A DNA stretch of 51,871 nucleotides, taken from positions 1 through 51,871 of the forward strand of contig NZ_JABKAV010000022.1 in assembly GCF_013377905.1 (NCBI RefSeq). The letters are read 5' to 3'. The notes under the pieces are model-generated. The model worked only from the letters and a program-made list of their open reading frames with translations, had not been told where the DNA came from and made no database searches. Source of the stretch: Hymenobacter terrestris (GTDB taxonomy: Bacteria; Bacteroidota; Bacteroidia; Cytophagales; Hymenobacteraceae). A program made the position numbers and the translations under genes. Positions 39,996 through 47,848 of the stretch are shown piece by piece (positions within the stretch are counted from its first letter, which is position 1; each line of letters begins with the position of its first letter).

Positions 39996-40748
39996 ATGCC
40001 CGCTAAGACTTTCGCGCACAAAAAACAACAGCTCTACCTCGTGCTCAGCGGTATTTTTATCGTGAATGCGCTGCTGGCCGAAATTATCGGGGTGAAGATT
40101 TTTTCGGTGGACAAGCTGATAGGGCTGCCCGGCAACCTCACGGCGGGCGTCATCATCTGGCCCGTGGTATTCATCACCACCGACATCATCAACGAGTACT
40201 TCGGGCGCGAAGGCGTGCTGCGCGTGAGCTTCCTCACGGTGGGGCTGATACTGTACGCCTTCCTCGTGATTTTGGCAACTACCGAGCTGCCGCCGGCCCA
40301 GTTCTGGCTCGATGTAAACCGCACCGATTCGCAGGGGCGGCCGTTCAACATCGACTTCGCCTACCAAAGCATTTTCCGGCAGGGCCTGGGCATCATTATC
40401 GGCTCGCTCGTGGCCTTTGTTATCGGGCAGGTGCTCGATGCCAGCATCTTCCAATGGTTCCGGCGCGTGGCGGGCGGGCGCTACGTCTGGCTGCGGGCCA
40501 CCGGCTCCACGCTCGTTTCGCAGCTCGTCGATTCGGTGGTCGTGCTGTTCGTGGCCTTCTACGTGTTCGGCAACTGGACGCTGAACCAAGTGCTGGAAGT
40601 GGCCAACACCAATTACTGGTATAAATTTGCGGCGGCCGTACTGCTCACGCCCCTGCTCTACCTTGCCCACTACCTCATCGACCGATATCTAGGTCGCGAG
40701 GAAACGGAGGTGCTACAGGAGCAGGCGGAGGCCGATGTTAGCGTGTAA
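39996..40748 (+). CDS. Queuosine precursor transporter (YhhQ/VUT family)
   Basis: A 250-residue inner-membrane protein with six or so helices. Family pattern: LVLSGIFIVNALLAEIIGVKI, GVIIWPVVFITTDIINEYFG (the conserved DxxxExFG motif), FRQGLGIIIGSLVAFVIGQ, WLRATGSTLVSQLVDSVVV and the basic end. Relatives (E. coli YhhQ) import preQ0/preQ1 for the tRNA nucleoside queuosine. Start ATG 39996 (MPAKTFAHKKQQ). The next gene but one is trpS, so a tRNA-related neighbourhood is plausible but not shown to be an operon. Confidence 0.88.
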   Translation: MPAKTFAHKKQQLYLVLSGIFIVNALLAEIIGVKIFSVDKLIGLPGNLTAGVIIWPVVFITTDIINEYFGREGVLRVSFLTVGLILYAFLVILATTELPPAQFWLDVNRTDSQGRPFNIDFAYQSIFRQGLGIIIGSLVAFVIGQVLDASIFQWFRRVAGGRYVWLRATGSTLVSQLVDSVVVLFVAFYVFGNWTLNQVLEVANTNYWYKFAAAVLLTPLLYLAHYLIDRYLGREETEVLQEQAEADVSV

Positions 40749-40795
40749 ACACGACATACTTCACTTATTTCTTTCACCTTTTTAACGTTCCTAGT

Positions 40796-41374
40796 ATGCG
40801 CATCTTTTACTTGCTGTTCTTCATCTTTTTACTTCCTGAATTCTGCTTCGCACAGCGCGATTTCACGGCGGGCACCTACAAATTACAGAACGGCACTACA
40901 AACCAAGGTCAGCTCAGATACACCTCGGGTTCGGGGGCCGAGTTGATTGTAAAAGATGGTAAAAAGAAGTTGACTTTCCCGCCCGAAGCAGTTGAATATT
41001 TCCAAGTGGGAGAAAAGCATTTCGTGCCCGTAGCGGATTTCGTGCTTGATAACGGCGTGCCAATGATGCCAAAAGTGCGAATCAAGCATGATTTTGCCGA
41101 GGTGGTAGATACTGGCCGAGTGGAGTTGCTGCGTTATTCCTTTCCAACTTCAAATATGAAAATGCCTATGCAGGGTGTCGTATATGCTGAGGCGGCGCTT
41201 ATTCGCCGCCGTGGGGAACCGTTGCAGTGCATTCCAATCATCCAGAAGAAGGCGAAACCCATTATTGCTTCCTGCCTAAAAGACCGGCCTGATTTAATAG
41301 CTCGTTTGAATAAGGAAAAATACACCGTTGAAAACATCCGGGCTATCATTCAGGCATACAACTCCGCGCAGTAA
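40796..41374 (+). CDS. Secreted hypothetical protein
   Basis: A 192-residue protein with a signal peptide (MRIFYLLFFIFLLPEFCFAQ). The mature part is lysine-rich (DFTAGTYKLQNGTTNQGQLR, LIVKDGKKKLTFPPEAVEYF) and ends with a conserved-looking helix (NKEKYTVENIRAIIQAYN). This resembles short Bacteroidota surface proteins whose role is unknown. Base composition is lower in GC than its neighbours. It ends 9 bp before trpS, so trpS may be read from its transcript. Confidence 0.65.
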   Translation: MRIFYLLFFIFLLPEFCFAQRDFTAGTYKLQNGTTNQGQLRYTSGSGAELIVKDGKKKLTFPPEAVEYFQVGEKHFVPVADFVLDNGVPMMPKVRIKHDFAEVVDTGRVELLRYSFPTSNMKMPMQGVVYAEAALIRRRGEPLQCIPIIQKKAKPIIASCLKDRPDLIARLNKEKYTVENIRAIIQAYNSAQ

Positions 41375-41383
41375 CCCCCAACT

Positions 41384-42361
41384 ATGTCCCGCATCCTCAC
41401 CGGCATCCAGAGCACCGGCCGTCCTCATTTAGGCAACCTGCTCGGCGCCATTTTGCCCGCCATCGAGTTGTCGCAGAACCCGGCCAACGACTCGCTGTAT
41501 TTCATTGCCGATCTGCACTCGCTCACGACGGTGCGTAACCCAGAGCTGCTGCGCGAAAACACCTATGCCGTGGCCGCCGCTTGGCTGGCCTGTGGTTTCG
41601 ACACCAATAAAAACCTGTTCTACCGGCAGTCGGATGTGCCGCAGGTAACGGAGCTGACCTGGTACCTGAGCTGCTTCACGCCCTACCCGATGCTGGCCAA
41701 CGCGCATAGCTTCAAGGACAAGAGCGACCGGCTGAGCGACGTGAATGCGGGCCTTTTCACTTACCCCGTGCTCATGGCCGCCGACATCCTGCTCTACGAC
41801 GCCGACATCGTGCCCGTGGGTAAAGATCAGGTGCAGCACCTCGAAATTGCCCGCGACATTGCCCAGGCCTTCAATAGCCGTTACGGCGAAACCTTCGTGC
41901 TGCCCCGGCCGCGCGTAGATGAGCAGGTGATGCTGGTGCCCGGCGTCGATGGCCAGAAGATGAGCAAGAGCTACGGCAACACCATCGACATTTTCGTGGA
42001 CGATAAAACGCTGCTCAAAACCATCAAAACCATCGTTTCGGACAGCACCCCGCTCGAAGCGCCCAAAAACCCCGATACCGACACCACTTTTAAGCTGTTC
42101 TCGCTGCTGGCCGATGAATCCCAGGTGGCCGAAATGCGCCAGAACTACCTCAATGGCGGCTACGGCTACGGCCATGCCAAGCAGGCGCTGTTCGAGCTCA
42201 TCCGCACCCGCTTCGCTCAGGAGCGCGAGCAGTTTACCTTCTACAGCCAGAACCTGCCCGAAGTGGATAAAAAGCTGGCTGAAGGCGCCCGCAAAGCCCA
42301 GGCTTATGGCTCGGGAGTGCTCAATAAAGTGCGCGAGAAAGCCGGCTACTCCCAACGGTAG
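41384..42361 (+). CDS. trpS: Tryptophanyl-tRNA synthetase
   Basis: A 325-residue class I aminoacyl-tRNA synthetase that charges tRNA-Trp. Start ATG 41384 (MSRILTGIQSTGRPHLGNLLG). HLGN at 15-18 is the HIGH motif and KMSKS at 192-196 the second signature. PVGKDQVQHLEIARDIAQ and FSLLADESQVAE are typical of the bacterial type. A strong terminator follows. Confidence 0.96.
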   Translation: MSRILTGIQSTGRPHLGNLLGAILPAIELSQNPANDSLYFIADLHSLTTVRNPELLRENTYAVAAAWLACGFDTNKNLFYRQSDVPQVTELTWYLSCFTPYPMLANAHSFKDKSDRLSDVNAGLFTYPVLMAADILLYDADIVPVGKDQVQHLEIARDIAQAFNSRYGETFVLPRPRVDEQVMLVPGVDGQKMSKSYGNTIDIFVDDKTLLKTIKTIVSDSTPLEAPKNPDTDTTFKLFSLLADESQVAEMRQNYLNGGYGYGHAKQALFELIRTRFAQEREQFTFYSQNLPEVDKKLAEGARKAQAYGSGVLNKVREKAGYSQR

Positions 42362-42390
42362 CAGCCCATCTGCCACACCCTGACAGCAAC

Positions 42391-42446
42391 AAAGGACCTG
42401 CCCGGAAGCCGCTCAATTAAGTGAGTGGCCACCGGGCAGGTCCTTT
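42391..42446. terminator. Bidirectional terminator after trpS
   Basis: AAAGGACCTGCCCGG (42391-42405) pairs with CCGGGCAGGTCCTTT (42432-42446), loop 26 nt, A/T tails on both sides. It serves trpS and the convergent gene that ends at 42475. Confidence 0.85.
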
Positions 42447-42474
42447 CCGTTTCTCAGGAAATGCAGGAGCCGTT

Positions 42475-43332
42475 TTAATACGGCAGGCCGTCGATATTCT
42501 GGATTTTCTGCTGGCTACCGAAGCTGAACCCGACCTTGCTGCCACGGCTGACCTGCTGGTTTTCGAGCTTCTGCTTGACGGTGATTTTCTGGATGTCCGT
42601 CATGGGTGGGGCAATCAGGTCGTTGTTGACGGCTGCAATCATGGCGCTTTCCACAAACAGGCGTAGCGCGTCTTCCGTCACAGCGTTATCCGACATGTCG
42701 TTGTTGGGTAGTTCGAGCTGCTGCACACCCTCGAGGTAATAGTGCTGGTCGATGTTGATGAGCAGGCGACCCACCAGATAGCCGGGGTCGTTGAGACGCT
42801 GGTATTTAATGCTGTCGGCCATAAAGTTATAGGCCATAATATGGCCAAAAAACCGTCGCCGGAAGTCCTCCTCCACGTATTTGGTGGGCATGGGGCCGTA
42901 ATCGTCGGGAAAAGTAACGATGTTGGAGTGCAGCACAAACACCAGCAAATCGCCGCTGAAGCGGATGTGAAACTCCATCTCATTAACAGGCCGGTACTCA
43001 ATCATCACCGACGCATCGACGGCCGCTACCTTGCTGCTGAGCTCTTCGACCAACTGCTGCGACGCCTGCCGTAGCAGTTCGAAGGTTGATTGTGTCTGGC
43101 GGTAGATTGCCTGCTTAGCCGAGGATTTTTGCCGCAGCCCCTCAAAAATCTGATTGAGGCGGTCGGCGGGGGCGGCAGCCGGGTCGCCGGGGACCGGGGC
43201 CTCGGCCCCGTCGGTGTTGGGCGCACTGGTCAGGCTGGCATCGGCCGTTGTGCGAATGGGCAGGCGGGCGCTGGTAGGCGGTGGACCCGGGGAGCGGGTG
43301 AGCTTGGTGGGGCGGGAAATTTCGTCGTCCAT
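42475..43332 (-). CDS. Conserved hypothetical cytoplasmic protein
   Basis: A 285-residue protein without signal peptide. The N-terminal 65 residues are a low-complexity Pro/Ala/Ser tail (KLTRSPGPPPTSARL, EAPVPGDPAAAPAD), then a folded part begins with LNQIFEGLRQKSSAKQAIYR and includes FVLHSNIVTFPDDYG, EEDFRRRFFGHIMAYNFMAD and LPNNDMSDNAVTEDALRLFV. It looks like a Bacteroidota-restricted family; function unknown. The start is ATG 43332 (MDDEISRPTKL), since the longer frame adds 16 atypical residues. Confidence 0.72.
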   Translation of the reverse strand: MDDEISRPTKLTRSPGPPPTSARLPIRTTADASLTSAPNTDGAEAPVPGDPAAAPADRLNQIFEGLRQKSSAKQAIYRQTQSTFELLRQASQQLVEELSSKVAAVDASVMIEYRPVNEMEFHIRFSGDLLVFVLHSNIVTFPDDYGPMPTKYVEEDFRRRFFGHIMAYNFMADSIKYQRLNDPGYLVGRLLINIDQHYYLEGVQQLELPNNDMSDNAVTEDALRLFVESAMIAAVNNDLIAPPMTDIQKITVKQKLENQQVSRGSKVGFSFGSQQKIQNIDGLPY

Positions 43333-43546
43333 GCAGCAGATAAAAGTTGAGGCGCGACTGAAAGCGCGGATGAAAATCAAGTGGGAATGTCCTACTTACG
43401 CAAAATCCATGATTCGTGGTGCAGCCGAACTACCAATCAACCCACGAAGCAATGTTCGGTAAGCTACCCGTCCGAATCAGGCTATTGGCGTGATGCAGGC
43501 TTTTTCTCCGGCTCTATGATCATGCCAGAACGTGCGCCAATGGCAT

Positions 43547-44665
43547 TTACTTGCCGCCTAGCACCGGTGGCCCCGCCAGCGCAGCCGCTACGGGCCAGGT
43601 GCTGCTGCGGAAAGCCACCGTGCGCAGGCCCGGGTGCGGAAAAGCAGCCGTGATCGGCAGCAGCATGGCGCGGGCCGTGGGTTGACTCAGCGCCTCGCCT
43701 ACCGCGCGCACGGCCCCGGCCGGTACAGTTCGCTTTTCCAGCTCTTTCAGCAACTCCGCGCCACTTACCTCCGCAATGCGCTGGCGCAACAGCTCCTCCA
43801 GCTCGTGGCGGTGAACTACACGGGCGGGGTTGGTGCTGAAGCGCGCATCGGTGGCCCAGGCCGGCCGGGCCAGCACGGCGCAAAGCTGGCGGAACTGCCC
43901 GTCGGAGCCCACGGCCAGCAGCAGTTGAGTGCCATCGGCGGCCGTATACACAGTGCCATAGGGCACGATGCTGGGATGGCCCGAGCCCAGCGGCTGCGGC
44001 TCTTGGCCCGTTACCAGCCAGGTGGCGGCCTGATTGGCCAGCGAAGCTAGGGCGCTGTCGTGCAGCGACACTTCGAGCAACGCCCCGCGGCCGGTTCGCT
44101 CGCGCTGGTACAGGGCCAGCAGCAGGGCTTCCTTAAGCTGATGGGCCGTGAGCAGGTCGATGAGGGCCACCGGCATTTTCTGGGGTGGCTGGCCCGGGCC
44201 GGCAGCATTCAGGTGCATAAACCCGGTTTCGGCCTGCAGCACGGCATCGTAGCCGGCGCGGGCGCTATCGGGCCCGTAGCCGGTAATAGAGCCGTAAAGC
44301 AGCCGCGGGTTCAGGGCCGAAAGCGTGGCATAATCGGCTCCTAGCTTCTCAGCGTCGCCGGGCTTGTAGGATGTCAGCACGATGTCGGCCCCGGCAACCA
44401 GCGCGTGCAGCTCGGCCTGACCAGTGGCGCAGGCCAAGTCGAGCACCCGGCTGGTTTTGCCCCAGTTAGCGGCGCTGAAATAAGCCGTAACCGGGGCATC
44501 GGGCGCTTCGGCGGCCGTGCGCCAGGTGCGGGTTATGTCGCCGGTCGGGGCTTCAATCTTGAGCACTTCGGCCCCCAACTCAGCCAGAAATTGGCCCACC
44601 TGGGGTCCGGCCAGCACCGAGGCCAGCTCCAGCACGCGCAGGCCATGTAGCGGAAGATCCGTCAC
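43547..44665 (-). CDS. CaiB/BaiF CoA-transferase family protein
   Basis: A 372-residue family III CoA transferase moving CoA between carboxylic acids. Start GTG 44665 (TDLPLHGLRVLELASVLAGP). Typical elements are GAEVLKIEAPTGDITRTWR, NWGKTSRVLDL, SITGYGPDSARAGYDAVLQA (Asp140 likely catalytic by analogy with alpha-methylacyl-CoA racemase), ALIDLLTAHQLKEALLLALY and LGSGHPSIVPYGTVYTAADG. Substrate unknown. The 215-bp gap to the next gene downstream (43333-43546) shows nothing recognisable. Confidence 0.85.
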   Translation of the reverse strand: MTDLPLHGLRVLELASVLAGPQVGQFLAELGAEVLKIEAPTGDITRTWRTAAEAPDAPVTAYFSAANWGKTSRVLDLACATGQAELHALVAGADIVLTSYKPGDAEKLGADYATLSALNPRLLYGSITGYGPDSARAGYDAVLQAETGFMHLNAAGPGQPPQKMPVALIDLLTAHQLKEALLLALYQRERTGRGALLEVSLHDSALASLANQAATWLVTGQEPQPLGSGHPSIVPYGTVYTAADGTQLLLAVGSDGQFRQLCAVLARPAWATDARFSTNPARVVHRHELEELLRQRIAEVSGAELLKELEKRTVPAGAVRAVGEALSQPTARAMLLPITAAFPHPGLRTVAFRSSTWPVAAALAGPPVLGGK

Positions 44666-44693
44666 TTTTCAGGGATTAGGGATTTGGGAGCGA

Positions 44694-44804
44694 ACGTCAT
44701 TCTGAGTGTAGCCGGAGGCGAAACCGAAGAATCTCTACTGCAATGGTAATCATAGCGGCGGCAACGAAGCAGTAGATATTCTTCGACCACGCTTAGAATG
44801 ACGT
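44694..44804. repeat. Palindrome, GTCATNCTGAG family, copy G
   Basis: ACGTCATTCTGAGTGTAG pairs imperfectly with the right end CTTAGAATGACGT, inner GAAGAATCTCTACTGC with GCAGTAGATATTCTTC. This copy has AAGAATCT instead of AAGCATCT on both arms. It lies between the CoA transferase start and the ABC gene stop. Confidence 0.8.
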
Positions 44805-44830
44805 GCTTTTCCCCTTTCTTCCATCCCTCT

Positions 44831-45526
44831 CTAACCGCTAATATACCCCCGGTTGCGTAGGCCCTCGCGGGGGTTGGCCAGCAGTTCCAGGCGACCGTCG
44901 TGCAGCAGGTACACCACGTCGCAGAGGGCCAGCACTTCCTCGTAGCGGTGGTCGGTGAGCAGCAGTCCTTTGCGCGTCTTCAGGTGGCTCATCACCTCGG
45001 CCAGGGTTTCGAGGTGCACGGGCATTACGCCGGTGAAGGGCTCATCGAGCAGCGTGAATTGGGTGTTGGCGTGCAGCAGCAACAGCACTTCCACAAGCCG
45101 CGCGGTGCCGCCCGACAGCTCGCCGGCCCGCTGGTTTTTTTGAGCCAACAGTTCCGGGAAGTTGCGTAGCGCCGCAGCGGCATCGACTTCGAGCAGCCTG
45201 GCAGCAGCGGCCACCGTGAGCTGGGACGGCAGCAGCGGCACCTGGGGCAGGTAGTTGAGCAGGCCCAGTTGGCGGTAGGCCGGCACCACCCGCCGCCCGT
45301 TCACGCGTACCGAGGCATCGGCCACCGGCCGGGCCCCGAATACGGTTTGGAGCAGCGTGGATTTGCCGCAGCCGTTGCGACCCAGCAGGCCCACTACCTG
45401 CCCGGTTTGCACCCGCAGGTACACATCCGATAGCAGCACCCGGTTGCCAAGCTTGAGTTGGATACCGTCGGCTTCGAGTACGTGCGGCGCACCGGGTGCG
45501 GGCACAGAAGTAGCACAGGCAGGCAT
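44831..45526 (-). CDS. ABC transporter ATP-binding subunit of a two-gene cassette
   Basis: A 231-residue ABC ATPase. Walker A GLLGRNGCGKSTLL (about 47-59), signature LSGGT at 137-141 (GGT in place of the usual GGQ), Walker B FTLLDEP near 157-163, and the H loop in TDHRYEE (His193). The start is ATG 45526, which overlaps the stop of the upstream small membrane gene (TGATG), so translation is coupled. The longer frame up to 45655 lies inside that gene. The ATPase has no fused membrane domain, and the only candidate partner is the 106-residue protein upstream. Confidence 0.85.
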   Translation of the reverse strand: MPACATSVPAPGAPHVLEADGIQLKLGNRVLLSDVYLRVQTGQVVGLLGRNGCGKSTLLQTVFGARPVADASVRVNGRRVVPAYRQLGLLNYLPQVPLLPSQLTVAAAARLLEVDAAAALRNFPELLAQKNQRAGELSGGTARLVEVLLLLHANTQFTLLDEPFTGVMPVHLETLAEVMSHLKTRKGLLLTDHRYEEVLALCDVVYLLHDGRLELLANPREGLRNRGYISG

Positions 45527-45846
45527 CAGGCGGCTAGTTGGTGTATGAGCCCGACCAGCATGGCGAAGCCTACCGTGTCGAACACCACCAGCGGTGCCCA
45601 CAACTGCCATTGGGCCAGGTGCAGGTTGCGGTAGAACCAGTGCTGATCGGGCCACGTGCGCTGCCCTACGTACCAGATCAGCGGAAAAGTGCTCAGCTTC
45701 ATCAGCACGACGCTTGCGTTCAGCGGCAGTGGCCAGTTGCCAAACAGCACGGCCGAGCCCAGAATCAGCCCCGAGCCCAGGCTGGTGAGCGGCAACAGCC
45801 GCTGGTAAAACAGGCCTACCGCCCGGCGGTAAACAGCAAAATTCAT
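45526..45846 (-). CDS. Small membrane protein coupled to the ABC ATPase
   Basis: A 106-residue protein with about three hydrophobic segments (residues 20-35, 40-60 and 82-103), basic at the N terminus (YRRAVGLFYQR). No recognised family. Its stop overlaps the ATPase start (TGATG), the strongest sign that the two work together. It is far too short for a typical ABC permease of five or six helices; it might oligomerise, or the ATPase might serve another membrane protein. Confidence 0.65.
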   Translation of the reverse strand: MNFAVYRRAVGLFYQRLLPLTSLGSGLILGSAVLFGNWPLPLNASVVLMKLSTFPLIWYVGQRTWPDQHWFYRNLHLAQWQLWAPLVVFDTVGFAMLVGLIHQLAA

Positions 45847-45893
45847 GTGGTATTGTAAAGGGAATCCAGGGTGCTAACGGCCGATACCCCCTT

Positions 45894-46628
45894 TTATTCC
45901 CTTACTCCCAAACGCCCGAATATCGGAAACGTAATCGTCTGCTCGACTGGGCCCCACAGGCGCGTCAGCTCCGGAGCCAGCGCATCTACCGGGTTGTGGC
46001 CGTGCTGCTGCTGGTATTTCACCACGCTGCTCCAGGTGCGTAGGTAGTTCAAGAACCACTCGGCCGACAACTGCCGCTCATAAGCCAGCTCCAAGGTTTC
46101 AACCTGCGCAAACGGAAACAGCAAGCGGGCGTACCGCTCATGGATGTGGTGGCGGTGGGCGTCCCAGTATGGCCCCATCGTATCATCATTAAACTTGCGC
46201 AGCAGCGGGTCAAGCTCAGTGCTGATAGTGGGCAGATCGTAGCCCCATTCGGCCAGCACGCCGCCGGGCCGCAGCACCCGCCGGGCTTCCTCGATAAAGG
46301 CCTCGGGTTCCAGCCAATGCACGGCCTGGGCCACGGTTATCAAATCAAAGCTCGCATCCGAAAAAGGTGTGCTTTCGGCCGGACTGATTTGATAGTCCAC
46401 GTTGGGCAGCGCCGGGGCCTCGGCCAGCTGGGCCGCGCTGATATCGGTGGCCGCCACCCGCCCAAAATGCCCGGCCAGCGCGGCCGCTACCTGCCCGTTG
46501 CCGGTGGCGCAGTCCCAGGCGCGGGCGCGGCCCGGTACCCGCGGCAGCAGCCACGCGTACAGTTCCGGCGGGTAGCTGATGCGGTAGTGGGCGTACAGTT
46601 TGGCCTGAGCAGAGAATCGGTCGAGCAT
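45894..46628 (-). CDS. Class I SAM-dependent methyltransferase
   Basis: A 244-residue Rossmann-fold methyltransferase. It opens with FSAQAKLYAHYRISYPPELY, then the SAM-binding motif AWDCATGNGQ (37-46), acidic loop ATDISAAQLA, SPAESTPFSDASFDLITVAQ and a motif III-like LRPGGVLAEWGYD. This is close to the UbiE/Tam-like group with the FS..A..Y...RP-type start that often acts on small molecules; substrate unknown. It is divergent from the oxidoreductase gene across a palindrome. Confidence 0.85.
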   Translation of the reverse strand: MLDRFSAQAKLYAHYRISYPPELYAWLLPRVPGRARAWDCATGNGQVAAALAGHFGRVAATDISAAQLAEAPALPNVDYQISPAESTPFSDASFDLITVAQAVHWLEPEAFIEEARRVLRPGGVLAEWGYDLPTISTELDPLLRKFNDDTMGPYWDAHRHHIHERYARLLFPFAQVETLELAYERQLSAEWFLNYLRTWSSVVKYQQQHGHNPVDALAPELTRLWGPVEQTITFPIFGRLGVRE

Positions 46629-46650
46629 AGCTTAGTTGCTGGTTGCCGGT

Positions 46651-46756
46651 AAAGAACGTCATTCAACGCGAAGCGAAGAATCTCACGTGCTGATGTTGCA
46701 AAGAGTCTCCACGACAACACGCGAGGTTCTTCGCTTCGCGCTGAATGACGTTCTTT
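46651..46756. repeat. Palindrome, GTCATNC family, copy H, in a divergent promoter region
   Basis: AAAGAACGTCATTCAACGCG and its complement pair across arms of about 39 bp with three mismatches (46651-46689 with 46718-46756). The core is CGAAGCGAAGAATCTC. It fills the gap between two divergent genes, 23 bp before one ATG and 27 bp before the other. Confidence 0.88.
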
Positions 46757-46783
46757 TGCGAACAACGAGCTTCAGCCAACGCC

Positions 46784-47800
46784 ATGTCCAACCCCATCCA
46801 AACCGGCCTACTGGCCTATGGTATGTCGGGCCGTGTCTTCCACGCGCCCTTTCTGCATGCTAGCCCGCATTTCGCATTGCGGGCCGTGGTGGAACGCAGC
46901 CGCCAAATGGCCGCCAACACATACCCCGACATCAGCAGCTACAATACGGTGGCTGGTTTGCTGGCCGACGATGCGTTGGAACTAGTGGTGGTGAATACGC
47001 CCAACGACATGCATTTTGCGCTGGCCCGACAGGCGTTGCGGGCCGGCAAGCACGTGCTCATCGAAAAGCCCGTAGCTACCACCGTGGCCGAGTTGGAGGA
47101 GCTGCTGGCCCTGGCCGGGCAGCAACAGCGACACCTGTTGGCTTACCAGAACCGCCGCTGGGATTCCGACTTCCAACTGGTGCGCCAGGTAGTGGAAAGC
47201 GGCCGGCTGGGCCGTCTCACAGAGGTACATTTCCGCTTCGACAGGTACAAGCTGGCCCTCAACCCCAAGCAGTTCAAAGAGGACCCCGCCGCGGCTGGCA
47301 GCGGCCTCAGCTTCGACCTCGGCCCCCACGTGCTCGACCAAGCCCTGAGCCTGTTCGGCCGGCCGCTGCGCCATCATTTCAGTCGCGCCAGCCACCGCCC
47401 CGGGTCGCGGGTCGACGATTACTTCCACGCCCACCTACACTACCCCGCGGGCCTGCACGTATTCGTGGCCGGCTCGCTGCTAACGGCCGCCCCCGGCCCG
47501 GCCTATGTGCTGCACGGCACGCTGGGCAGCTTCCAGAAAAACCGCGCCGATGTGCAGGAAAGCCAATTGATAGCGGGCCTCTCCCCCACCGCCGCCAGCT
47601 ACGGCCACGAGCCCGCCGGGGCCGAAGGGGTACTCACACTGGCCACCGAGCCGGGCCAGTTCAGTACCGAGCGGCTGGCAGCCCCAGCCGGCAACTACAT
47701 CGGCTTGTTCGAGGCCGTGTACCAGACCATTCGTCACGGCCAGCCTTTCCCGGTGCGCGCAGAAGAACTGAGCTGGCAGCTGGAGATTTTGGCGATGTAA
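46784..47800 (+). CDS. Gfo/Idh/MocA-family oxidoreductase
   Basis: A 338-residue NAD(P)-dependent sugar-type oxidoreductase. The N-terminal Rossmann fold has GLLAYGMSGRVFHAPFLHAS, like E. coli YdgJ/YhhX, with the EKPVATT motif near residue 91 and the substrate side DLGPHVLDQALSLFG. The start is ATG 46784, since the longer frame adds 13 atypical residues from the palindrome side. Substrate unknown. It probably has its own promoter within the divergent region. Confidence 0.87.
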   Translation: MSNPIQTGLLAYGMSGRVFHAPFLHASPHFALRAVVERSRQMAANTYPDISSYNTVAGLLADDALELVVVNTPNDMHFALARQALRAGKHVLIEKPVATTVAELEELLALAGQQQRHLLAYQNRRWDSDFQLVRQVVESGRLGRLTEVHFRFDRYKLALNPKQFKEDPAAAGSGLSFDLGPHVLDQALSLFGRPLRHHFSRASHRPGSRVDDYFHAHLHYPAGLHVFVAGSLLTAAPGPAYVLHGTLGSFQKNRADVQESQLIAGLSPTAASYGHEPAGAEGVLTLATEPGQFSTERLAAPAGNYIGLFEAVYQTIRHGQPFPVRAEELSWQLEILAM

Positions 47801-47809
47801 ATAGTTGTG

Positions 47810-47830
47810 GCGCGAAAACCTGTTTCGCGC
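47810..47830. terminator. Short hairpin between convergent genes
   Basis: GCGCGAAA (47810-47817) and TTTCGCGC (47823-47830) with a 5-nt loop, between the oxidoreductase stop and the porin stop. No long U-tract. Confidence 0.55.
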
Positions 47831-47848
47831 TGCAATTAGTACGCCCTC

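Noticed and set aside
43333..43546. Gene in the 214-bp gap before the CoA transferase stop
   Set aside because: Only short shadow frames; no coding bias, hairpin or promoter recognised.
8650..46756. CRISPR-like array
   Set aside because: The repeated elements are dispersed singly, not regularly spaced, and have no spacers or cas genes.
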